DNA from: an uncultured Prevotella sp.
Lineage (GTDB): Bacteria > Bacteroidota > Bacteroidia > Bacteroidales > Bacteroidaceae
Length of the DNA stretch: 62,090 nucleotides
Reading direction: 5' to 3'
Assembly (NCBI GenBank): GCA_900315765.1
Contig: ONAK01000006.1
Coordinates: 1-62,090, forward strand
Position numbers and translations under genes: made by a program. This document shows positions 25,476-34,280 of this stretch, piece by piece; position 1 is the first letter of the stretch; each line of letters starts with the position of its first letter. The notes beneath the pieces were generated by a model that was not told the origin of the DNA, searched no databases, and was given only the letters and a program-made list of their open reading frames with translations.

Positions 25476-26453
25476 CTGAATGTCGGATTGGATGCGGCGG
25501 AACTGCTCGGAGGTGGTGTAGCCGGTATTCTTTTTAAGCATAACCTTGATGTCCTGGAGCGAGTTTTCGTAACAGGACATTTCATTTCGTTTCTGCGTCT
25601 TGTGGGCGGTGGCGTAGAAAATCTCGTTCTGACGCTCCTGGCGCAGGAGGTTGCACACCTTGGTGAGGATGGGCGACACAACGGTGTCGAACAGATGATG
25701 GCCCTGAATATAGAGATAGGTGGTCTGGGGGGTGACACCCAGGGCTCGGATATCGTCCTTGGTGGCCAGATACTCATCCTTGGCATCGGGGTACTGGCGC
25801 TGAAGCTCATTGATCTTGGTATGTACCTTGCGCTTGACATTGGCTATAGACGCTCCCGGGTTCTGAACATTGAAACCACCGGGGTCGGCAATGCGGTTGA
25901 AATCGGTGATGGAGAACTTGGGATAGAGGCCGTTGCGATACATCATGACAGACCACACAAACAACGGGAACAAGGCCTCGCTGAACTGCGTGAAATACTC
26001 GCGGAAGTCGAAGATGCGGTGATCGTTGAGCGTGACCGACACGCAGACATTATGCAACGAAGGGGCGTAGCACTGAAAATTCTCGATGGCATACACATAG
26101 GTGTGGAAGACATACGGACTGTCGAGGACACTGCGCGACTGACGGGTGCGGCCCTGAATAAGATAGTCGTAATCGGCATCGACGCAGGCTATCATATCGC
26201 GACCAAGGGGCTCGCCCTCCAAAAAATTCATCAGCACCGACTTCTTGCCGCGCGTGAGGTTGACCTTAGAAGGCAGCATGACCTCGAAGTAACGCTTGTC
26301 GTTCTCGAACTCGGTGAGTACCGTGCGCCAGAAGTAGATATCGTCGTAGCTCTCGACATAGGCCACAATCCTACGGCGCGCCTTCTTGGAGGTGAGCGCA
26401 TTGGCCGCCTCGAAATACTTGCTGTTGATATTATCCTTTAATCTACTAGTCAT
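25455..26453 (-). CDS. DUF4435 (TOPRIM-like) protein, partner of adjacent ATPase
   Basis: 332 residues. The start of a TOPRIM fold is visible as IVAYVESYDDIYFW with the conserved Glu34, followed by ACVDADYDYL with the DxD pair Asp92/Asp94. DUF4435 proteins are usually paired with an ABC-type ATPase; in the PARIS anti-phage system AriB is such a protein. The gene lies 43 bp after the ATPase gene on the same strand, the AriA-AriB order. Its first codons, ATGACTAGT, are one unit of a tandem repeat (26445-26487). A housekeeping DNA or RNA role is also possible. Confidence 0.8.
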   Translation of the reverse strand: MTSRLKDNINSKYFEAANALTSKKARRRIVAYVESYDDIYFWRTVLTEFENDKRYFEVMLPSKVNLTRGKKSVLMNFLEGEPLGRDMIACVDADYDYLIQGRTRQSRSVLDSPYVFHTYVYAIENFQCYAPSLHNVCVSVTLNDHRIFDFREYFTQFSEALFPLFVWSVMMYRNGLYPKFSITDFNRIADPGGFNVQNPGASIANVKRKVHTKINELQRQYPDAKDEYLATKDDIRALGVTPQTTYLYIQGHHLFDTVVSPILTKVCNLLRQERQNEIFYATAHKTQKRNEMSCYENSLQDIKVMLKKNTGYTTSEQFRRIQSDIQSYLGTD

Positions 26454-26487
26454 AAGCTAGAAATACTAGTCATACTAGTCATACTAG
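26445..26487 (-). repeat. 9-bp tandem repeat (ATGACTAGT) covering the DUF4435 start
   Basis: Three full units and one partial, in the gap between ATPase and DUF4435 genes. One unit provides the start codon and codons 2-3. Related CTAG-centred units occur at 40546-40592. Confidence 0.85.
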
Positions 26488-26496
26488 AAAAAAAAA

Positions 26497-27333
26497 TTAT
26501 ACCGTTATATCAGAAACCTCGGTGACGCTGTCTACCCAGCCGTTCATGACGATGGCGGGAGAATGGGTGGTGAGAATAATCTGCACGTTGGGGTTGAGCT
26601 CCAGACAGAGGTCGACAAGGCACTTCTGCCACTCAAGATGCAACGACACCTCGGGCTCGTCCATAAACAGTACATAGGGCTGATTATCCTCTACCAGAAC
26701 GGTGAGCAGGATGATGAGAATCTGCTTCTCTCCACTCGACAGCTGATAGGGCAACAGCACCTCGCCTATCTGAGTGAAACGGAGCTCGTTCTCGGTGCGG
26801 ATCATCTTCTTACCTGTCTCGCGGAACAGGTCGTCGACGATATCCTGGAAGCGGGTTTTCTTCTGAGACAGCTGCTGAGCGGCATCGGTATCGCCACTCT
26901 GAAGCTTCTGGATGATACGATTACCAATGTTTACCTGATAATCGAGATACTTACGCTGCAGATTGTAGAGCTGGATGTCGAGCAGCGAACCGCCGCCAAC
27001 GCCTGCTAAGGCAGAGAGTGCCTGTCGCAAAAAGCCCTCGCCCTCGGCCAATGCTTGTTGCAGATTGGAGTCGAGCGAGCGAATGATGTCGAAGCGAATC
27101 CACTTGGCATCATCGGGCTCTACATCGAGGTGGACACCCTTGAGCATGTGGGACGGGAACTCGCCACCAGCAATAAGGCCCTTAACAACCTTGTTAAGGA
27201 TGGTGCTCTTACCTACGCCATTCATGCCGCTGAGGATATTGACATGGCGGTTAAGCTCCCACACAATATGTTTCTTTCCGCTCCAAAGCGAATCAATCTC
27301 TATCCTTTTGATGTAATCAGCGTACTTAGGCAT
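26497..27333 (-). CDS. ABC/SMC-like AAA family ATPase
   Basis: 278 residues from the ATG at 27333. Walker A GMNGVGKST (36-44), ABC-type signature LSSGEKQ (198-204), Walker B VLFMDE (Glu226) and H-loop TTHSPA (His257) are all intact. An insert of ~100 residues between Walker A and signature is helical. This is the compact AAA_21/AAA_15 type found as AriA-like partners of DUF4435 proteins and in OLD-like systems. Cytoplasmic; probably cotranscribed with the FKBP and glyS genes upstream and DUF4435 downstream. Confidence 0.88.
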   Translation of the reverse strand: MPKYADYIKRIEIDSLWSGKKHIVWELNRHVNILSGMNGVGKSTILNKVVKGLIAGGEFPSHMLKGVHLDVEPDDAKWIRFDIIRSLDSNLQQALAEGEGFLRQALSALAGVGGGSLLDIQLYNLQRKYLDYQVNIGNRIIQKLQSGDTDAAQQLSQKKTRFQDIVDDLFRETGKKMIRTENELRFTQIGEVLLPYQLSSGEKQILIILLTVLVEDNQPYVLFMDEPEVSLHLEWQKCLVDLCLELNPNVQIILTTHSPAIVMNGWVDSVTEVSDITV

Positions 27334-27370
27334 AGGCAAGGTTTTTAGTAAGTTTCAGAATGCTATTTGA

Positions 27371-28000
27371 CTATTTAAACGCAGGGCGTTTCTCGCCTGG
27401 ATGCCAGATGTCGTAAACAGCTATATCGAATACCAAATCGCTATATCCGGGAATATCGCTGTAGTCGGCAGTGCCGTATCCAAGCTTGTAAGAGAAGTGT
27501 ACACGCCAGCGATCGCCCACGCGCATGTTCTGCAGAGCGGTAGAGAAACCGTCGCGCAAACCTGACTCGCCTGGGGAGAACTTGGTGGTTCCAGCGGTGG
27601 TCCAGTCGAAATCGCCCAGATAGGTCTGGTCGAACACATAACCATCGGTGTAAGACGGACTGGGGATGAGACGACCGCGATAAGCCACACGGACTGTATC
27701 GGTGAACAGCGCTGGCTCTCCACTACCCGACTCGAGCACCTCTACATAGACGTAATCGGTGGCGTCGGCACCAGAGATGGTGGTGTTCTTACTGTAGGTG
27801 AGATACTTAGGCATGGAACTGGCAGCGAGCTTCTGGATATAAGCATCGTTCTTTTCCTGCCACTGGGCATACTCCTCTTCAGTATCGCTGTTCTCGCTGC
27901 AAGAGACAAGGAATAGTGAACAGTGAATAGTGAATAGTATCACCCCCACAAATCCAAGCCATTTCCTACAGCTATATTTAATATTCATACTTTTCATCAT
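27371..28000 (-). CDS. FKBP-type peptidyl-prolyl isomerase, lipoprotein
   Basis: 209 residues. The N-terminus is a lipoprotein signal peptide ending LFLVSC, and the core FTIHCSLF is encoded by a TTCACTAT-type tandem repeat (27912-27938). The FKBP domain (residues ~75-200) has VRVAYRGRL, VFDQTY, LQNMRVGDRWRVHF and LGYG, but the usual IPPNS region is altered (ADYSDIPGYS). It is expected to assist folding of envelope proteins. It lies between glyS and the ATPase gene. Several ATG codons are possible at the start (28000, 27997, 27988). Confidence 0.87.
   Translation of the reverse strand: MMKSMNIKYSCRKWLGFVGVILFTIHCSLFLVSCSENSDTEEEYAQWQEKNDAYIQKLAASSMPKYLTYSKNTTISGADATDYVYVEVLESGSGEPALFTDTVRVAYRGRLIPSPSYTDGYVFDQTYLGDFDWTTAGTTKFSPGESGLRDGFSTALQNMRVGDRWRVHFSYKLGYGTADYSDIPGYSDLVFDIAVYDIWHPGEKRPAFK
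27912..27938 (+). repeat. Tandem heptamer repeat encoding part of a signal peptide
   Basis: AATAGTGA-type units (minus strand TTCACTAT/TTCACTGT) within the FKBP lipoprotein signal peptide. In frame, encoding the residues just before LVSC. Confidence 0.85.
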
Positions 28001-28077
28001 TCACTATTCACTCTTCACTAATCACTATTCACTAATCACTATTCACTAATCACTATTCACTAATCACTATTCACTAA
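28001..28077 (+). repeat. Tandem heptamer array TCACTAT/TCACTAA x 11
   Basis: Eleven consecutive 7-bp units, mostly alternating TCACTAT and TCACTAA, so the last 56 bp are four perfect 14-bp copies. The array fills the gap between the FKBP start and the glyS stop. Confidence 0.95.
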
Positions 28078-28080
28078 TGA

Positions 28081-29622
28081 TTACTGAAGCTTCTTTAGCA
28101 GACTGGCGATGCTAACCTTATCCTCGATGATAGCGTTAAGATCGCTGATGTTGACGCGCTCCTGCTCCATAGTGTCGCGGAAACGCAGGGTTACCTTACC
28201 ATCGGTGAGAGAATCGTGATCGACGGTGACGCAGTAAGGAGTACCAATGGCATCCTGACGGCGATAGCGCTTTCCGATAGAATCCTTCTCATCGTACTGA
28301 CAAGCGAAGTGATACTTCAGCTGGTCGATAATCTCACGAGCCTTCTCGGGCAGACCGTCTTTCTTAACCAGAGGCATTACAGCGCACTTAACTGGTGCGA
28401 GGGCTGCTGGCAGACGAAGTACGGTACGGGTCTCGCCATTCTCGAGCTTCTCCTCGTCGAAAGCATGACACATGATTGAGAGGAACATACGGTCGACACC
28501 AATAGAGGTCTCGATGACATACGGTGTGTAGCTCTCGTTGGTCTGAGGATCGAAGTACTTGATGCTCTTGCCTGAGAACTTCTCGTGCTGAGAAAGGTCG
28601 AAGTTGGTACGAGAGTGGATACCCTCAACCTCCTTGAAGCCGAATGGCATCTTGAACTCGATATCGGTAGCTGCGTTAGCATAGTGAGCCAGTTTGTCGT
28701 GATCGTGGAAACGATAGTTCTCAGCACCAAAGCCCAGTGCCTGATGCCACTTCATACGAGTCTCCTTCCACTTGGGGAACCACTCGAGCTCAGTGCCAGG
28801 AGCTACGAAGAACTGCATCTCCATCTGCTCGAACTCGCGCATACGGAAGATGAACTGACGGGCTACAATCTCGTTACGGAAAGCCTTACCAATCTGGGCG
28901 ATACCGAAAGGAATCTTCATACGACCGGTCTTCTGTACGTTCAGGTAGTTTACGAAGATACCCTGAGCAGTCTCAGGACGCAGGTAAACCTTCATCGAAG
29001 CATCGGCGCTGGCACCCATCTCGGTAGCGAACATGAGGTTGAACTGACGAACATCGGTCCAGTTCTTGGTACCGCTGATAGGATCAACAATCTCCTCGTC
29101 GAGGATAATCTGCTTGAGAGCCTCGAGATCGGGCCCCTGCATGGCAGCTGCATAACGGGCATGCAGATTGTCGCGCTTCTCCTTAGTTTCCTTGACGCGC
29201 TCGCTGGTCTCCATGTACTTAGCCTCGTCGAAGCTGTCGCCAAAACGCTTGCGAGCCTTCTCTACTTCCTTCTGAATCTTCTCGTCGTACTTGGCAATCT
29301 GATCCTCGATGAGTACGTCGGCACGATAGCGCTTCTTAGAGTCGCGGTTGTCGATAAGAGGATCGTTGAAGGCATCAACGTGACCTGAAGCCTTCCATAT
29401 GGTGGGGTGCATAAAGATGGCGCTATCGATACCTACGATATTCTCGTGAAGCATGGTCATAGCCTTCCACCAATACTGCTTAATGTTATTCTTCAACTCA
29501 ACACCGTTCTGACCGTAATCGTAAACGGCTCCTAAACCATCGTAAATCTCACTTGAGGGGAATACAAAGCCATACTCCTTGCAGTGGCTTACGATTTTCT
29601 TAAATACATCTTCCTGTGCCAT
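28081..29622 (-). CDS. glyS: Glycine--tRNA ligase (dimeric type)
   Basis: 513 residues. Class II synthetase motifs are visible: motif 1 around SGHVDAFNDPLIDNR, motif 2 FRNEIVARQFIFRMREFEQME, and motif 3 in GVDRMFLSIMCHAF, with the C-terminal anticodon-binding domain (LPLVKKDG region onward). It charges tRNA-Gly. Promoter TACCTTTG at 29651-29658. It is the single-chain alpha2 type despite the symbol often used for the beta subunit. Followed by a heptamer array and the FKBP gene. Confidence 0.95.
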   Translation of the reverse strand: MAQEDVFKKIVSHCKEYGFVFPSSEIYDGLGAVYDYGQNGVELKNNIKQYWWKAMTMLHENIVGIDSAIFMHPTIWKASGHVDAFNDPLIDNRDSKKRYRADVLIEDQIAKYDEKIQKEVEKARKRFGDSFDEAKYMETSERVKETKEKRDNLHARYAAAMQGPDLEALKQIILDEEIVDPISGTKNWTDVRQFNLMFATEMGASADASMKVYLRPETAQGIFVNYLNVQKTGRMKIPFGIAQIGKAFRNEIVARQFIFRMREFEQMEMQFFVAPGTELEWFPKWKETRMKWHQALGFGAENYRFHDHDKLAHYANAATDIEFKMPFGFKEVEGIHSRTNFDLSQHEKFSGKSIKYFDPQTNESYTPYVIETSIGVDRMFLSIMCHAFDEEKLENGETRTVLRLPAALAPVKCAVMPLVKKDGLPEKAREIIDQLKYHFACQYDEKDSIGKRYRRQDAIGTPYCVTVDHDSLTDGKVTLRFRDTMEQERVNISDLNAIIEDKVSIASLLKKLQ

Positions 29623-29650
29623 AATAAACGTTTATTTTACAATTTTGCTG

Positions 29651-29658
29651 CAAAGGTA
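29651..29658 (-). promoter_or_regulatory. Bacteroidetes -7 box (TACCTTTG) for glyS
   Basis: TACCTTTG on the minus strand, 28 bp before the glyS ATG. A heptamer repeat (29669-29700) lies immediately upstream, at the -33 region. Confidence 0.7.
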
Positions 29659-29668
29659 CACAAATTAA

Positions 29669-29700
29669 TTGATAATTGACAATTGATAGTTGATAATTAA
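29669..29700 (+). repeat. Tandem heptamer repeat (TTGATAA type)
   Basis: TTGATAA, TTGACAA, TTGATAG, TTGATAA, TTAA between the glyS promoter and the receptor terminator. Same family as 24507-24541. Confidence 0.85.
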
Positions 29701-29715
29701 CAAAAAATCATAGAA

Positions 29716-29739
29716 AATCCCCGCCTTTGGGCGAGGATT
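29716..29739 (-). terminator. Rho-independent terminator after the first TonB-dependent receptor
   Basis: AATCCCCGCC and GGCGAGGATT arms around a short loop; on the minus strand the hairpin is followed by TTTTCTATGATTTTTTG. It lies just past the receptor stop at 29748. Confidence 0.8.
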
Positions 29740-29747
29740 AACGTGAT

Positions 29748-32700
29748 TTAGTTGAACAGATAGCGTATCGTGAACATTATCTGATAGGTGGACTGCAGTC
29801 CGAGGAAATCGGAATAAGTACTCAGATGGCGTTCGCCGTTCACGGTGTTGTAGGTGTACTTGCCCTTGTTGTAAGAGAGAAGCGAAGTCTCGGTGACCTG
29901 CTTGAACAAGCCCCACTTCTTGTTAAGGAAATTGGGCAGGTTCAGAATGTCGACACCCAACTGCAGTGTGTGCTTGGTCTTGCCAACGTTCAGACTCATA
30001 TCGTGTTCAAACTTAAAGTCAATCTGATGATGCCAAGGCATCTTGGCGCCGCCGCGCTCGGCATATTTTCCAGTGCGGTTCTTCAGGTAGTCGTCTTGCT
30101 GGATATAGGCCCAGAAGTCGTCGCGCTGCATGTCGGCTGTATATACCTTATGATCGGCACCGTAAGTGCTCTCGGCAAAGTCCCAACTGTCGAGTTCCTG
30201 ACGCGAAGCGGGCACGTAGATAAGGTTGGCTGGCGCCAAGGCATCGCTGTTGACATTCGTCGAGAAGATATAGCTGTAGCGACTGAAAGCATACTCAGTG
30301 AGGAAGCCATACTGATAGCCATCGTAAACCAGCGAGAAACGAGAGCTGTTGTTCTTCGACTCCTTGAGGGTATAGCTGGCAGATATCAACAGGCGGTTAG
30401 GAGCAACGTAAGTGGCATAACCCAACTCGTTATCGTTGACTGCATTCACGGAGTTACGATAGTTGTTGTAGGCAGAGGCTACCTGGTTTCCGATACCATC
30501 GGTATAGGTCTTGGCCTTTGACAAGGTGTAGCTGGCAGAGAGGTCGAGACCGAAGTCGAACTTCTTGCGCAGCTGGGCGCTCAACGACATGTAGTAGGCC
30601 TTGCCACCAGCATTCTCGAGCACATAGGCTGAGGAATTGGCGTCGTAATACGACATCCTATGGCGCACATCGCCGTGACCCAGATCGATGGTTGATGAGC
30701 CATCCCAATAGATATCGCGATTGGCCACCACAACTGGGTTGATATCCTTATTATAGATAGCCTCGACGGTTAAATCGATATCGCCAGGCAGTTTGGCATC
30801 TACAGCGAGTGAGGTCTTCCAAGTCTTTGGCATGCGCAAATCATCGCTCAGGATAGTGGCGCTGCTGGGCACACTGATCTTACTCTGGGCACCAATCTGC
30901 TGCAGCATATCCTGCTGACTGGTGGTAAAGGTAGGAATAGTGCCCTTGGTTTGAGAGGCGATATAAGAGGTCTGACCCATACCTGAGTTACCTACAGCCG
31001 AAATGAGCCAAACGAAAGGCAGACGACCTATGAACAGACCCGAACCTCCACGCAGGATGATATTGCGCTCGCCTGTAATATCCCAGTTAAAGCCCACACG
31101 AGGTGATACTGAGACGCTGGCCTTTGGCACATTATCAGTGCGGAAATGCTGACCGCCGAAGTCAATCTTATAAAAATCCTCGTTGAAATTATCTTTCAGA
31201 CTGGGATATGAAGGCAACTCGAAACGCAAGCCAAGCGACAGGCGGAAGCGATCGGAGAGGCTCATATTATCCTGGAAATAGAGCGACCACTGGTTGGTGC
31301 TCATCTTGGATACAAACTGAGAGTGGTCGGCATTATTACCAAAAGTGATACCAAACAAGCGGGTGTTCTCCTTGGTGAACACGCTGGCCCAATCGCCTGC
31401 TGCCACCTGCTCGGGGGTAGCCTGGAAAGCATAATAGCCGGCTCCAGCCTGAGCGTAACCATTGGCTGCCCAATCGTGCTCGTACTGGATACCACCAAAC
31501 AGATTGTGCTTACCCAGCAAGATGTTCACCTCGTCGGTAATCACTGTGGTCTTGGTCTTGGCCACATTGCCGTAAGTAAACAAATCGCCTGTGAGTGCCC
31601 AGTAGGGATAATGGTCCTGACCATCGTTCATCACGATTTCGACCACAGGCACATCAACGCCGTACTCATTGCTTCGTGGTTGGTCCTGATAGGAATAAGT
31701 GGCGCGCAGGGTGTTGTGCAACTTACCGAACTTGCTGTTCAACTCGGCTGCTACAGAAGTGAAACGGAACTCAGTCATATAGCGGCTTGAAAGGGCCGAC
31801 ATACCGTAATCGGTATTATCGCCATAAGAGTTCTGGTTTCCACCATAGATGATAGAGGTGCGATTGCTACCGATGCTACGAGAGGCGGAAGCTGGGTTAG
31901 ACTCCTTGCGGTTTGACTTGGTGAAACGGATGTTGAACTTATGATCGTCGTTGATGTTCCAATCCAAACGGGCCAGAATACGATAGGCTGGCGTCTTAAT
32001 ATTATAATTCTGCCAAGGACCTGTGGTAATGCCATAGGTGTTCTGCAGATAGTTTGACAGGCTCTCCAACTCAGAAAGTCGGGGGCGGCGATTGGTGGCG
32101 GTATAAGGTGTAGAACCATTACCAGCCTGAACAGCAGGACCTGCTGTGACATTATCTTCGTACTCGCCATTGACGAAGAAGAAGAGCTTATCCTTCAAGA
32201 TAGGACCGCCAAAGCTCAAGCCGAAAGTGCTGTTATGGCTCTTGGGCTGAGGCAGTTCGGCAGAACGAATCTTATTTCCCTTCAGGGCCGAACTGGTGAG
32301 GAAGGTATAAGCCACACCCTTAAAGGTGTTGGTACCACTCTTGGTAACCGCATTGATGCCACCACCTGTAAAACCGCTTTGGCGCACATCGTATGGGGTT
32401 ACAGAAACCGTCATCTGGTCGAGGGCCTCGAGTGAGATAGGTGTACCGCCACCAGGCAGAGGCGTGGGTTCCATACCAAACGAATCGTTGAACGAAGCAC
32501 CATCGATGGTCACAAACGACTGGCGATAGTTACCACCACCAATAGCCATTCCGCTGGCAGAACTTGACTGTGGCGTCATCTTCATCAGGTCGGTCATCGA
32601 GCGCCCAATGGTAGGCACAGCGGCCATCTGATTGGCATTCAGACTGGTAACAGCACCACTGCGATCGCTACGCATAGTGTTGTTGGCCTTAGCCGTAACC

Positions 32701-33050
32701 ACAATCTCCTGAATCATCTCAGAGCCCTCGCTGAGCGATGCATTTACAACAGCATTCTGACCCAGAGACAGCTGGATGTCGGAGAACTTGGCCGTCTGGA
32801 AGCCGATGTACGACACTTCAACCTCGTAAGGACCACCTGCCTTCATACCCGTAATGGTATAATGGCCATCGATGTTAGTTACAGCACGATATACTGAACC
32901 TGAGGGAACATGCTTTGCTGTAATGGTTGCTCCAATAGCCTCTTCGCCACCAGCCATCACGGCGCCTGTGATTCCAGAGGTTGTAACCTGAGCAAAAACG
33001 GAAAGCGAAACTGTTAATATTGCTACCGTTATCAGTAGTATTCTTTTCAT
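29748..33050 (-). CDS. TonB-dependent receptor, Oar-like
   Basis: 1100 residues from the ATG at 33050, with signal peptide MKRILLITVAILTVSLSVFAQ. Order: CarboxypepD_reg-like domain (GITGAVMAGGEEAIGATI), plug (EIVVTAKANN; FVTIDGASFNDSFG), then a long beta-barrel ending TIRYLFN. The layout and length resemble Oar-type receptors, which move large substrates or signals. No SusD gene is adjacent. Promoter TACCTTTG at 33079-33086. A paralogue lies 2.9 kb upstream beyond the nuclease and OB-fold lipoprotein genes, so the four may work together. Confidence 0.9.
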   Translation of the reverse strand: MKRILLITVAILTVSLSVFAQVTTSGITGAVMAGGEEAIGATITAKHVPSGSVYRAVTNIDGHYTITGMKAGGPYEVEVSYIGFQTAKFSDIQLSLGQNAVVNASLSEGSEMIQEIVVTAKANNTMRSDRSGAVTSLNANQMAAVPTIGRSMTDLMKMTPQSSSASGMAIGGGNYRQSFVTIDGASFNDSFGMEPTPLPGGGTPISLEALDQMTVSVTPYDVRQSGFTGGGINAVTKSGTNTFKGVAYTFLTSSALKGNKIRSAELPQPKSHNSTFGLSFGGPILKDKLFFFVNGEYEDNVTAGPAVQAGNGSTPYTATNRRPRLSELESLSNYLQNTYGITTGPWQNYNIKTPAYRILARLDWNINDDHKFNIRFTKSNRKESNPASASRSIGSNRTSIIYGGNQNSYGDNTDYGMSALSSRYMTEFRFTSVAAELNSKFGKLHNTLRATYSYQDQPRSNEYGVDVPVVEIVMNDGQDHYPYWALTGDLFTYGNVAKTKTTVITDEVNILLGKHNLFGGIQYEHDWAANGYAQAGAGYYAFQATPEQVAAGDWASVFTKENTRLFGITFGNNADHSQFVSKMSTNQWSLYFQDNMSLSDRFRLSLGLRFELPSYPSLKDNFNEDFYKIDFGGQHFRTDNVPKASVSVSPRVGFNWDITGERNIILRGGSGLFIGRLPFVWLISAVGNSGMGQTSYIASQTKGTIPTFTTSQQDMLQQIGAQSKISVPSSATILSDDLRMPKTWKTSLAVDAKLPGDIDLTVEAIYNKDINPVVVANRDIYWDGSSTIDLGHGDVRHRMSYYDANSSAYVLENAGGKAYYMSLSAQLRKKFDFGLDLSASYTLSKAKTYTDGIGNQVASAYNNYRNSVNAVNDNELGYATYVAPNRLLISASYTLKESKNNSSRFSLVYDGYQYGFLTEYAFSRYSYIFSTNVNSDALAPANLIYVPASRQELDSWDFAESTYGADHKVYTADMQRDDFWAYIQQDDYLKNRTGKYAERGGAKMPWHHQIDFKFEHDMSLNVGKTKHTLQLGVDILNLPNFLNKKWGLFKQVTETSLLSYNKGKYTYNTVNGERHLSTYSDFLGLQSTYQIMFTIRYLFN

Positions 33051-33078
33051 TGTCAACCGGTTTTATTAGACTTTGGGG

Positions 33079-33086
33079 CAAAGGTA
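33079..33086 (-). promoter_or_regulatory. Bacteroidetes -7 box (TACCTTTG) for the first receptor
   Basis: TACCTTTG on the minus strand, 28 bp before the ATG at 33050. It lies downstream of the endonuclease gene's terminator. Confidence 0.7.
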
Positions 33087-33126
33087 CAAAAAAAACAGAT
33101 ACGCTGCAAGTTTTTGTGTAAAAAAA

Positions 33127-33168
33127 TGAAAAGTACCTAGGCAACAATTACATCCTAAGTACTTTTCA
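33127..33168 (-). terminator. Hairpin terminator after endonuclease I gene
   Basis: 15-bp arms (33127-33141 and 33154-33168, one wobble) around a 12-base loop, followed on the minus strand by TTTTTTT. A third copy of the arm half (CCAGGTACTTTTCA) lies at 33177-33190. Confidence 0.75.
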
Positions 33169-33199
33169 AATGAAATCCAGGTACTTTTCAAAAACAGTA

Positions 33200-34252
33200 C
33201 TACTTCACGATAATCTTCTTATTCTTCTTAATGTAGATGCCCTTCTTCAGGCGATTTCCATCAACGCGCTGACCACGCAGGTTGTAAATAGCACCATCGT
33301 CCTCGATGAAGATGCTTCGGGTAATCTCCTCAATACCAGAGGTTACAGGCATATAATTGTTGTAGCTGAAAGCCTCGTCCATCATACTACCCCAGATATA
33401 CTGCTCCAGACCAGGATAATCGACAAACGGATTGCGGTTGCCCTGAATGCCATAGATAGCCTCATTACGCTTGATCTCCTTCTCGCTGACAGGATCATTT
33501 GCTGCCCAACGGAGCAACATCTTCAGTGCCCAATCAGTAAAGAATGGATATACATTCGATGCTAGCATATCACTCGACCAGTTAGCAGGACTACGAGTTA
33601 CACCTTTCTCGTTTTTATACGACTCATAGCAAGTAGCCATATAGAAGTAAACACGAGCCAAGTCACCCTTATACTCGTCATTAGGTTCAAACACTCGTCC
33701 GTTCTGTCCATTCACCTTGTAACCTAGGTCGTCCTTACAACGTCCAAACTTTGAGAAACCACCCGCTGACTGTTTGGTGATATTAGGCCCCACCTCGCCA
33801 TAAGGATAATTTGATCTCATAGTGTTAATTAAGCGGTCTGTTGGGAACAGATGATGAAGATCTGTATACATAGGATATACATTGACAGTATAATTATCCT
33901 GAGTAGCTTCATTAAACCAACTCTTAGGCATAGCGTGCTCACGATTATACTTCACACCTTCTTCTACATCATCTCCCTTATCGCGGTCAGTCCTTGGGGT
34001 GAAATTAGAAATACCTGAATAGATTTCCCAAATCATACCATCCTCACGAAGATCGTAAGACTCAATCGCATCCCATACACCATAGGTGTACTTCTGGATG
34101 GTATGCGGACTGATGATAGAGAAAAGAGCTGTTTTCAGTTCTTGAGCTTTCTTACCATCAGCTGCCTGATAGTAAGTTCCCGTTTCGTTTGGTCCCTGTG
34201 CCCAAGCTGAGCATACGGAAAGGACAAAAAGAAAAAGTAGAGATTTCTTCAT
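33200..34252 (-). CDS. Secreted endonuclease I family nuclease
   Basis: 350 residues with signal peptide MKKSLLFLFVLSVCSAWAQ. The EndA-type beta-beta-alpha metal motif is present as YNREHAMPKSW (102-112), with DLHHLFPTD (131-139) following. The last ~35 residues (IYNLRGQRVDGNRLKKGIYI) look like the C-terminal segment found on many exported Prevotella proteins, possibly a type IX secretion signal. The family cuts DNA and sometimes RNA without sequence specificity. It lies between a terminator-like hairpin and the receptor promoter; its own promoter is not evident, so it may rely on readthrough. Confidence 0.9.
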   Translation of the reverse strand: MKKSLLFLFVLSVCSAWAQGPNETGTYYQAADGKKAQELKTALFSIISPHTIQKYTYGVWDAIESYDLREDGMIWEIYSGISNFTPRTDRDKGDDVEEGVKYNREHAMPKSWFNEATQDNYTVNVYPMYTDLHHLFPTDRLINTMRSNYPYGEVGPNITKQSAGGFSKFGRCKDDLGYKVNGQNGRVFEPNDEYKGDLARVYFYMATCYESYKNEKGVTRSPANWSSDMLASNVYPFFTDWALKMLLRWAANDPVSEKEIKRNEAIYGIQGNRNPFVDYPGLEQYIWGSMMDEAFSYNNYMPVTSGIEEITRSIFIEDDGAIYNLRGQRVDGNRLKKGIYIKKNKKIIVK

Positions 34253-34280
34253 ATGTATAACATCTTGGTTTAAGGAAAAA

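Noticed and set aside
25455-27333. Firm call as PARIS
   Set aside because: Motifs and order fit, but no profile comparison could be made and the housekeeping setting is unusual, so it is left as PARIS-like.
28001-28077. CRISPR-like array
   Set aside because: Units are 7 bp and directly adjacent with no spacers; no cas genes nearby. It is a simple tandem repeat.
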